This document shows positions 23,737 to 30,409 of a stretch of 32,306 nucleotides of DNA, one piece after another; within the stretch, counting starts at the first letter, position 1; every line of letters begins with the position of its first letter. This DNA is from Alphaproteobacteria bacterium (lineage in GTDB: Bacteria > Pseudomonadota > Alphaproteobacteria > UBA9219): NCBI GenBank assembly GCA_028708035.1, contig JAQVZU010000015.1:1-32306 (forward strand). The letters run 5' to 3'. The position numbers and the translations under genes are program-made. The notes beneath the pieces are model-generated. The model worked only from the letters and a program-made list of their open reading frames with translations. It had not been told where the DNA came from and ran no database searches.

Positions 23737-24728
23737 CGGTTTCGTACCTTGAACTGGTTTGCCCGGCAGGGACGCCTGCAGCTTTGCGCGCGGCGATAGA
23801 CGCCGGAGCTGACACCGTTTACTGCGGTTACCGCAATTGCACAAACGCCCGGAACTATCCGGGATTGAACTTCGATCAGGACGAGTTGATTGAAGGCGTG
23901 GAATATGCGCACGCGCGAGGCCGGAAGGTTTTGGTCGCCATCAACACTTTTCCGCGCGCGGGAGACGAAAAACCTTGGCACAAAGCGGTGGATGAAGCTG
24001 CGGAAGCGAAAGCGGACGCCATCATATTAGCCGATATAGGCGTTTTGGATTATGCCACGCGGCACCAGCCACATTTAAGACGGCACTTATCGGTTCAGGC
24101 GTCGGCAGCCAATGCAATGTCGGTTTCATTTTATCGCGACCGGTTTGGCGTCAAGCGCGTTGTGTTGCCTCGTGTGCTATCCATCGAAGACGTGGCAGCG
24201 CTGATTGAAAAGACCGGAATGGAAACAGAAGTCTTTGCGTTTGGGAGCGTAGGGCCTATGTCGGAAGGGCGTTGTTTTCTGTCGTCCTATATGACAGGTC
24301 TTTCGCCGACAAGCGAAGGCGTTTGCGCCCCTGCAAGCCACGTGGCCTATAAGGAAGAAGGCGGATGCATGAAATCATGCCTCGGCTGCGTAACTCTGAA
24401 CCAGTTCGAGAAGGACGAGCCCGCACCCTACCCCACCCCATGCAAGGGCAGGTATATAACTCATGGCGAAGCGCGGTATTTGTTCGAGGAACCTATCGGA
24501 CTCAACGCTATTGATCTTCTACCGCAATTAAAAGCGGCGGGCGTGACGGCTCTCAAGATCGAAGGACGGCAGCGCAGCCGGGCTTATGTGGCCGAGGTTG
24601 TAGGAACTTTCAGAAAAGCGCTCGACGCATTGGCTATGGGAAGCTCAAAATCGTTTGCGAACGACCTGAAGAATGTCGCCGAAGGCGGTCGAGAGACGTT
24701 CGGCGCATATAAAAAGGGATGGAGATGA
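23733..24728 (+). CDS. ubiU: UbiU, U32-family Fe-S subunit of the O2-independent hydroxylase
   Basis: U32-peptidase-like Fe-S protein, 331 aa, that with UbiV hydroxylates ubiquinone precursors without O2. 'ELVCPAGTPAALRAAIDAGAD', 'GLNFD', 'VLVAINTFPR', 'HLSVQASAAN' and 'VKRVVLPRVLS' follow the UbiU pattern. E. coli UbiU binds 4Fe-4S through C169, C176, C193 and C232. By spacing, C181, C198 and C237 here match the last three. The first is glycine (G174 in 'FGSVGPMSEGRC', where E. coli has a cysteine). Extra cysteines C212, C216 and C219 form CX3CX2C. The gene overlaps ubiT by 4 bp and ubiV by 4 bp at the likely start. Confidence 0.88.
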   Translation: MTVSYLELVCPAGTPAALRAAIDAGADTVYCGYRNCTNARNYPGLNFDQDELIEGVEYAHARGRKVLVAINTFPRAGDEKPWHKAVDEAAEAKADAIILADIGVLDYATRHQPHLRRHLSVQASAANAMSVSFYRDRFGVKRVVLPRVLSIEDVAALIEKTGMETEVFAFGSVGPMSEGRCFLSSYMTGLSPTSEGVCAPASHVAYKEEGGCMKSCLGCVTLNQFEKDEPAPYPTPCKGRYITHGEARYLFEEPIGLNAIDLLPQLKAAGVTALKIEGRQRSRAYVAEVVGTFRKALDALAMGSSKSFANDLKNVAEGGRETFGAYKKGWR

Positions 24729-25693
24729 GGCAAGCTTCTGGAAAAAATGTGGTTGTGGCAAGAAGCAAACTGACTCTCGGCCCGCTGTTTTTCAATTGGC
24801 CCACTGAAAAGCGACTGGACTTTTATTCTCGCATTGCGGACGAGGCCGAAGTGGATGTCGTTTATCTCGGTGAAGTCGTTTGCTCAAAGCGAGAAGTATT
24901 TTTCGAAGAGCATTTGCCGAAAGTCGCGGAACGCCTGAGAAAAAGCGGAAAGGAAGTTGTTCTTTCCACGCTGGCGCTAGTGACATCGGAACGAGAGATG
25001 AAGGCGATATCGGATCGCGTGGAGAACGGGTTTTTAATTGAGGCCAACGATGTCGCCTGCCTGCAGGCCCTTAATGGAAAACCGCACGTTATCGGGCCTT
25101 TTATCAACGTCTTTAACGAAAGCGCACGCAACGTTTTCGTTAGCAATAAAGCCAAGCGGATTGTGCTGCCTGTAGAGGTTCCAGAAACTTCGATCAGCAT
25201 TCTCGCAAACACCAAGAAGGTTGAAACCGAGGTTTTGGTTTTCGGCAGGCAACCGTTGTCGGTAGCCATGCGCTGTTATCATGCGCGAGCGAACGGACTT
25301 AACAAGGACGGATGCAGAATTGTTTGCGGGCGCGATCCAGACGGGCTCGAAACAGACACGATGGACGGACAGCCGATACTGACGGTCAACGGCACGCAGA
25401 CTCTATCATATGGTTACGGCGTATTACTGAACGAACTTCATGCACTGAAGGAAATGGGCGTTTCGCACTTCCGGCTTTCCCCGCAAGATGTAGACATGGC
25501 TGCGGTGGCTAAAGTGTACCGTGAAACGCTGGATAAAAAGATTGAAGCCGACGAAGGCATGGCAAAGCTGAAGAAACTGACCGGGAAGGTTCCCTACATC
25601 AACGGGTTCTACTACGGACGCGAGGGGCTGAGCTGGGTTGAACAAAAGAAATCTAAAACCAATAATAAAATATCGACGCGGAGGAAAAAATGA
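24725..25693 (+). CDS. ubiV: UbiV, U32-family partner of UbiU
   Basis: Second Fe-S subunit of the UbiU-UbiV heterodimer, 322 aa from the ATG at 24725. The start at 24719 leaves no spacing after GGG, whereas 24725 has AAGGG 6 nt upstream and forms an ATGA overlap with the ubiU stop. The cluster ligands are all present. C184, C197 and C201 have the same spacings (13 and 4) as C180, C193 and C197 of E. coli UbiV, and C53 in 'LGEVVCSKR' matches C39. 'LTLGPLFFNWP' and 'HFRLSPQD' are family segments. Its stop overlaps the dapB start (ATGA, 25690-25693). Confidence 0.9.
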   Translation: MRQASGKNVVVARSKLTLGPLFFNWPTEKRLDFYSRIADEAEVDVVYLGEVVCSKREVFFEEHLPKVAERLRKSGKEVVLSTLALVTSEREMKAISDRVENGFLIEANDVACLQALNGKPHVIGPFINVFNESARNVFVSNKAKRIVLPVEVPETSISILANTKKVETEVLVFGRQPLSVAMRCYHARANGLNKDGCRIVCGRDPDGLETDTMDGQPILTVNGTQTLSYGYGVLLNELHALKEMGVSHFRLSPQDVDMAAVAKVYRETLDKKIEADEGMAKLKKLTGKVPYINGFYYGREGLSWVEQKKSKTNNKISTRRKK

Positions 25694-26424
25694 CGATCCC
25701 GGTTTTGGTCAACGGCGCAAAAGGTAAAATGGGAACAATGACGGTCAATGCCGTCAACGCCGATCCCGAATTGACGCTTGTTGGAACGACTGACAAGGGC
25801 GATGACTTGGTTGCCGAGATCAGGAAGTCAAAGGCAAAAGTGGTCGTCGACTTCACCAATGCGGTCGTAGGACACGATAATTTCCTGAAAATTATTGAGG
25901 CAGGCGCGCATCCTGTTATGGGGACCAGCGGTTTTAAAAAAGAACAGGTGGCGCAGCTTACCGAACTATGCCAACGGAAAGGCATCGGAGGATTGATTGC
26001 GCCGAACTTCGCGATAGGCGCGGTGCTGATGATGCGTTTCGCGAAAGAAGCAGCGCCTTACATGGATTATGTCGAGATCATCGAATCCCATCATGAAAAG
26101 AAGCTCGATGCGCCATCCGGAACAGCGGTTCGCACCGCCGAATTGATCGCCGAGGCGCGGCAAGCGTTTGGGGTTCAGGCTCCGGCTGAAAAACCCGACG
26201 CCGAAGACGCGCGCGGCGGCTTGTATTCCAGCATTCGCATTCATTCGGTGCGGATGCCGGGATATGTCGCCAATCAACGCGTGGTTTTTGGCGGCACCGG
26301 GCAGACGTTGACTATCGAGCACAATTCTTTGGACCGGGAGTCTTTCAGAGCGGGAGTTATTCTGGCCATCAAAAAGATTGTCGGAACAAAAGATCTGGCT
26401 TACGGGCTGGAAGAGCTTCTTTAG
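25690..26424 (+). CDS. dapB: 4-hydroxy-tetrahydrodipicolinate reductase
   Basis: NAD(P)H-dependent reductase of the lysine and meso-diaminopimelate pathway, 244 aa. The nucleotide-binding loop 'NGAKGKMGTM' is near the N-terminus. 'VVDFTNAVVGHDN' and 'VMGTSGF' are family segments, and 'EIIESHHEKKLDAPSGTA' contains the catalytic HH and lysine. It is slightly shorter than E. coli DapB (273 aa), a normal variation. The ATG at 25690 overlaps the ubiV stop (ATGA) and is preceded by GAGG, so dapB is translationally coupled to ubiTUV. A palindromic element and terminator follow. Confidence 0.95.
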   Translation: MTIPVLVNGAKGKMGTMTVNAVNADPELTLVGTTDKGDDLVAEIRKSKAKVVVDFTNAVVGHDNFLKIIEAGAHPVMGTSGFKKEQVAQLTELCQRKGIGGLIAPNFAIGAVLMMRFAKEAAPYMDYVEIIESHHEKKLDAPSGTAVRTAELIAEARQAFGVQAPAEKPDAEDARGGLYSSIRIHSVRMPGYVANQRVVFGGTGQTLTIEHNSLDRESFRAGVILAIKKIVGTKDLAYGLEELL

Positions 26425-26434
26425 AGCACGATCC

Positions 26435-26640
26435 GCTGCCTACTACTGGTCTGCGTCAGCTCAATGGTCGAGAAATGGCCGAGGAGTCTTCCCCTCCCCC
26501 TCGCGGGGCTTGAATGCCGAAAAAGAAAAACGTCCGGGGGACGTTTTTCCGGCATCAAGGCCGGAGGCTGGTTAGGGAGGGGGGAGTTCCGCAAGAAAAG
26601 CATTCCCGTATTTTTAGCTGACGCAGTCCACTAGGGCAGC
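26435..26640. repeat. 206-bp imperfect palindromic element, MITE/foldback-like
   Basis: The ends are imperfect terminal inverted repeats. 26435-26461 is the reverse complement of 26616-26640 apart from a few substitutions and a 2-nt gap, with a perfect 11-bp block AGCTGACGCAG. Internally CCCTCCCC-rich DNA (26488-26500) faces AGGGAGGGGGG (26574-26584), and ATGCCG (26514-26519) faces CGGCAT (26550-26555). The centre is a perfect 10-bp stem. It encodes no protein that I would accept. The whole unit could fold into one long hairpin in DNA or RNA. Copies elsewhere in the genome would confirm a mobile or dispersed repeat. Confidence 0.6.
26526..26548 (+). terminator. Bidirectional intrinsic terminator at the centre of the palindrome
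   Basis: AAAAACGTCC (26526-26535) and GGACGTTTTT (26539-26548) form a perfect 10-bp stem with a GGG loop, ending in five T. Reading either way it has the form of a rho-independent terminator, and it should end the dapB transcript about 100 bp after its stop codon. Confidence 0.55.
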
Positions 26641-26671
26641 CGAAGCGGCACATGAGCGGGCGCCGACTCGA

Positions 26672-26878
26672 TCACAATCCTCTTTCCTGAAAATAGGCGG
26701 AATTGCTGACTCTCCAGCGCCTTGCATGAAGGATTACGACAATGGCAGAAATCGGCCAAAATAAAGCTGTCATTAAAGCAAGCGCCCGTTCGCCCGGCTC
26801 TTCCTTTGCGGTGAACACCCCGATGTAAAAGAACGCGACGGCAATCGCGATATACAAAACCAAGCCGAACGACTCCAT
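26672..26878 (-). CDS. Small two-helix inner-membrane protein, unknown
   Basis: Protein of 68 aa with two membrane helices ('LVLYIAIAVAFFYIGVF' and 'LALMTALFWPISAIVVIL') separated by an acidic loop 'TAKEEPGERA'. I do not recognise it. The ATG at 26878-26876 has GGGAGG about 6 nt upstream, which supports expression. It lies downstream of the capsule operon on the same strand, across a 159-bp gap, and just outside the palindromic element. Confidence 0.6.
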   Translation of the reverse strand: MESFGLVLYIAIAVAFFYIGVFTAKEEPGERALALMTALFWPISAIVVILHARRWRVSNSAYFQERGL

Positions 26879-27037
26879 AATAAGCCTCCCGACGATAAGA
26901 GCTATAAATGGTGAGTGCTTGTGATTCCTATACCATCGTTTCTTTGTGGAAGTGGGCCATTCCGCCTTCGAAACTGTCTGCCAAGAAGTGTTACATAAAA
27001 AATCATTTCAAAGCACTCTATTTCGCATCCGTTTGAT

Positions 27038-28039
27038 TTATTTGTTTAAATATACTTTTTTATCGGCTGACCGCGCCACCGCCTCGTCAAACCCAATCTT
27101 TCCCACGATCCCGCTATGCGCACGGATCTTTTCGGCACTGTGGCCGCACGTTCTTCCAAAAATCCTGACAATAAGCCTGTGAAGCAGAGGCTCGCGTGCG
27201 CACCCCAGTGCCCTATGGATTATCTCAAATGTCTTTGCCGCGCCCTCGGCTAGCGCAAACGGCAAATTGACGACAATCCCATGCCCGCCGATTTCAGAGC
27301 GGAGCTTCCCCAAAAACTCCCGCCATGTCACATCATATGCGTCACGTACATTGTAGGTTTCCCCTTGCGCCTTTTCGCTTTGGGCACCCCAAAGCATATA
27401 GTCCATAAGGGTATCGATATAGGTGAACCCGGCGTTGGCTCTGCCGCCGTCCACATTCAGCATAAGCCCGGACCGAAGCTCCTTTCCAACCCTCTCGATA
27501 AACTGCGAGCCCGGCCCAATGATGTTTCCCGGTCTCAGAATGGTAAACGGGATTCCGTAAGCTTGAGACAATTCGCGCAAAACGGCTTCGCCTTTGATCT
27601 TCGTTTCCCCGTATGGAAACCCCGCGCCGTTGAGAGGACTTTCTTCGTCGCAAGGATTGGCCGGAAAACCGTACACATCCATGCTTGATAGATGGACGAA
27701 CCTTCCGATTGCTCCGTTCCGCCTTGACACCGCCTCAAGCAGATTCCGCAAACCCTTGACATTAGCCATCTCATAAGCTTCAAGCGGCCCCCATGTCGCA
27801 ACATTGGCGGCACAGTGGAAAACCACCTGCCGCGACGCAACCGCGCATTCAAGAACATCCGGATTATTGAGATCGCCGACGATGACCTCGCAAGCGCTTC
27901 GCAAATTATCCTCGAGCCGCTTAACATTGCGAACCAAAAGCCTTACGTCCCACCCCTCGGTCAGGAGCCGCCTCGCCAAATGAGCGCCCACAAATCCGGT
28001 CGCACCGGTTACCAGCGCGGATCTGGGCGCAGAGATCAT
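27038..28039 (-). CDS. NAD(P)-dependent epimerase/dehydratase (extended SDR)
   Basis: Extended short-chain dehydrogenase, 333 aa. The dinucleotide motif is 'TGATGFVGAH' (GxxGxxG, residues 12-18). 'HCAANVATWG' and 'HLSSMDVYG' follow, and the catalytic pair is Y143 and K147 in 'PYGETKIKGE'. Its likely substrates are nucleotide sugars, though 3-beta-hydroxysteroid-dehydrogenase-like members look similar. As the last gene of a unit with kpsC and kpsS and a 4-bp overlap with the transferase gene before it (28036-28039), it most likely makes or modifies a capsule sugar precursor. The exact reaction cannot be read from the sequence. Confidence 0.8.
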   Translation of the reverse strand: MISAPRSALVTGATGFVGAHLARRLLTEGWDVRLLVRNVKRLEDNLRSACEVIVGDLNNPDVLECAVASRQVVFHCAANVATWGPLEAYEMANVKGLRNLLEAVSRRNGAIGRFVHLSSMDVYGFPANPCDEESPLNGAGFPYGETKIKGEAVLRELSQAYGIPFTILRPGNIIGPGSQFIERVGKELRSGLMLNVDGGRANAGFTYIDTLMDYMLWGAQSEKAQGETYNVRDAYDVTWREFLGKLRSEIGGHGIVVNLPFALAEGAAKTFEIIHRALGCAREPLLHRLIVRIFGRTCGHSAEKIRAHSGIVGKIGFDEAVARSADKKVYLNK

Positions 28040-29178
28040 CGCTCAATCCTTTCCCGCGATTTAAAGACATTCTTGTTCTCGATCTTCGGCGGCCTGTTCA
28101 AAATCGAATATCCAAAGCCCACAAAGAAGTTGATAAAACGGCTTCGCGCACGCAATGCCATCTTCATCGGCATGAGCTGCGCCCCCATATCCGTCTTAAT
28201 GGGATACGTCGTCAGCCCCATCTCAAGCTGTTTCACTCCAAGCCCGATCGCTGTCTTAATTACCGCTTGCGCAACGTAAAGATAAAGGCTGTCGTTTTGC
28301 GCCGCCTCGCGCCCGAAGTAGAGCCACCTGAGCGTTTCTCCATCCAGCATCAGAAGAGCATGCCCGACAAGCCGTTCGCTGCTATAAAAGTAAATTGCCT
28401 TCGAGGCCGCGCCCATCTGCCGCGAAAATTGCCGGTAGAACTCAGGCGTCAGCTTTTCGCGCTGGAATTCGGCGGCATGATTATAGACCGTCATCCACTG
28501 AGCGCATAATAGTTCGGCCTTGTCGTCGAAGTTTTCCACAACTTCATGCCGCATCTGCGCCAACTCGTTTCTCTTCATGTGCTTGAGAACCTTGCTCCGA
28601 TAATAACTTTTCATCGAAGCAAGGTAATCGTCCGCGGTCCTCCACCGAATGCCAAGATAGGTGTTGGGCAACCCATGAACAAGATGATACCCCCGCGCGC
28701 GGAAATGCGAGCAATAACCCTCGGCGTTCGTCTCGAAGTCCCGCACGACGATCAAAAAATGCCCCTCCGCCTGTGCGAGGCCAAGCAAAAGCTTGTCCAG
28801 GGCTTCAACGGCATCCTCAAGAGAAACATCCTTACGCATAATAAAAGGCGGACTTGTCAACGTCATGGGCGTTCCGCACTCAAGCATGCGGATTTTCAGG
28901 AAGCTTGGAAACAACCGCCTGACAAGCGCCAAAGCCTTTCTCAAAAACGCGGGCGCGAAGATCGCAATGTCGGTGGTGACGGTGTAAAATGCCGCAAGCG
29001 CCGCCGGTTTTCCGCTTTCGTCCCTGAAGATCGCATACCGGTACTTGAAGTCGTTCAATCCCGATTTCTCGACGACCGCCCAAAAATCCCGGCTTTGCGT
29101 TCGTGAAAACTGCGAGGCAAGCGCATCCCAGTCCGCTTTCGGCACTTGGGCGATTTCGTTGTAGACTTCGGCTTTCAT
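28036..29178 (-). CDS. FemAB/GNAT-like acyltransferase of the capsule operon
   Basis: Transferase of 380 aa with the duplicated GNAT layout of FemAB and CelD-like (BioF2-like) proteins. The N-terminal half ends near 'LIVVRDFETNAEGYCSHFRARGYHLVHGLPNTYLGIRW'. The C-terminal half holds 'SSERLVGHALLMLDGETLRWLYFGRE', then 'DSLYLYVAQAVIKTAIGLGVKQLEMG', typical of the acyl-CoA or aminoacyl-tRNA-binding fold. It has no signal peptide. Four-base ATGA overlaps on both sides (kpsS 29175-29178, epimerase 28036-28039) bind it tightly to the capsule genes, so N-acylation of a capsule sugar is the best guess. The donor is unknown. Confidence 0.65.
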   Translation of the reverse strand: MKAEVYNEIAQVPKADWDALASQFSRTQSRDFWAVVEKSGLNDFKYRYAIFRDESGKPAALAAFYTVTTDIAIFAPAFLRKALALVRRLFPSFLKIRMLECGTPMTLTSPPFIMRKDVSLEDAVEALDKLLLGLAQAEGHFLIVVRDFETNAEGYCSHFRARGYHLVHGLPNTYLGIRWRTADDYLASMKSYYRSKVLKHMKRNELAQMRHEVVENFDDKAELLCAQWMTVYNHAAEFQREKLTPEFYRQFSRQMGAASKAIYFYSSERLVGHALLMLDGETLRWLYFGREAAQNDSLYLYVAQAVIKTAIGLGVKQLEMGLTTYPIKTDMGAQLMPMKMALRARSRFINFFVGFGYSILNRPPKIENKNVFKSRERIER

Positions 29179-30401
29179 TGCCTCTTGATTTCCCCGACAT
29201 TGCCTTCAAATAGGCGGTCGGCGGCAGCTTTGACCGCTACGCTTCTTCCCGGCTCGCTGAAAAACACGCCGCGAATCTGGATCGTTGCCGCCAATACATT
29301 AATGAAGGCATCGACATCCACTGCCTTCGGAGCTTTGGCATCGCGCCAAAAAGCATCCAGGTCTCCGCGGTATGTAAGCCCCTCGATATCATAGACCGCC
29401 TGCCCCAATACCTTGACGGGAACGCCGAGTTGCAGCGCCTTGACGCCGGAAGTGCTGTTAACGGTCACCATGCCGCACGCCCCCGCCGTAATTTTGTCGA
29501 GATTTCCTCCGTCAACGAATACCACGCGGTCCCCAAGATTGCTGTCCAGAGCTGCGCGCGCGACGCATCTTTCCCAGTTCGTAATCCAAGGGTCCAATGG
29601 ATGAGACTTTACAATCAACCGGGTCGTCTTCTCCGAATGCTCGGCGAACGACCGGATAACCTTTCGGATCGGCTCTTCCATCCCGTTAAAAGAAGAATAG
29701 GCAACGATCTGAAAATCGTGTTCAAGCTGAAGCGGGAACACGAAATACTTTTCCTTGCTGTTCAAAATCGGCTCAAGCTTCCGTTGCGCTTGAAAATCCC
29801 GTGCCTCAGTCGATTGTATGCGCAACCCCATCGCTGGAAAATAATAGAACGGATTGGGCCTCTTGTCCGGCCTTCTGTATCCCGGCCAAAACGGCGCAAA
29901 TAAGACGTTACCGAAACTGTAGATCAAATCTCCTATCGCCATCGCCCAGAAACTGTCCGAATAGCGCTTGACGGAGTCCACCGCCGGAAGCCCTTCAGCC
30001 AGTTTCCGTATCGTTGCCATGTCTTTCGGAAAACTTGAATTCCCGCTCATCCCGTTGCGCTCGAGCGTGATCCAATCCGGTCTCAGGTGACCAAAATCCG
30101 TAACCGTAACCCTTATATTCCGTCGCTTCGCCTCTTCGATGGCCGCTTTGTGGTAAAACCTTTGCTCTCCGAGGAGCACAAGATCAGTCACCTGTTCCTT
30201 ATCGAAAAAAGCCCCGATAAATTGGGACCAGCGCGCAACGGAGCCGCGATAGTTGACGGCGTTCTTCCCCTTCCAAAAAAACCAGTCTCCGAAACAAAGA
30301 TTCACCCCTGTCACTCGGCACCCGCGCGCCGAAAGATCCTTGCCGATTTGGCTGAAAAAAGAGCAAGGCATTCCCTGAAGGAAAACGAAGTGATGGCTCA
30401 T
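29175..30401 (-). CDS. kpsS: Capsule polysaccharide linker transferase KpsS
   Basis: KpsS adds the first Kdo of the poly-Kdo linker to a lysophosphatidylglycerol anchor in ABC-exported capsules, 408 aa, acting at the cytoplasmic face. 'HHFVFLQGMPCSFFSQIGKDLSARGCRVTGVNLCFGDWFFW' at the start is strongly KpsS-like. 'DLVLLGEQRFYHKAAIEEAKRRNI' and 'VTVNSTSGVKALQLGVPVKVLG' in the donor site follow. The ATG at 30401-30399 has AGGA 6 nt upstream. A start at 30512 would run into kpsC and lacks support. It follows kpsC after 8 bp and overlaps the next gene by 4 bp. Confidence 0.88.
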   Translation of the reverse strand: MSHHFVFLQGMPCSFFSQIGKDLSARGCRVTGVNLCFGDWFFWKGKNAVNYRGSVARWSQFIGAFFDKEQVTDLVLLGEQRFYHKAAIEEAKRRNIRVTVTDFGHLRPDWITLERNGMSGNSSFPKDMATIRKLAEGLPAVDSVKRYSDSFWAMAIGDLIYSFGNVLFAPFWPGYRRPDKRPNPFYYFPAMGLRIQSTEARDFQAQRKLEPILNSKEKYFVFPLQLEHDFQIVAYSSFNGMEEPIRKVIRSFAEHSEKTTRLIVKSHPLDPWITNWERCVARAALDSNLGDRVVFVDGGNLDKITAGACGMVTVNSTSGVKALQLGVPVKVLGQAVYDIEGLTYRGDLDAFWRDAKAPKAVDVDAFINVLAATIQIRGVFFSEPGRSVAVKAAADRLFEGNVGEIKRQ

Positions 30402-30409
30402 GATGAATC

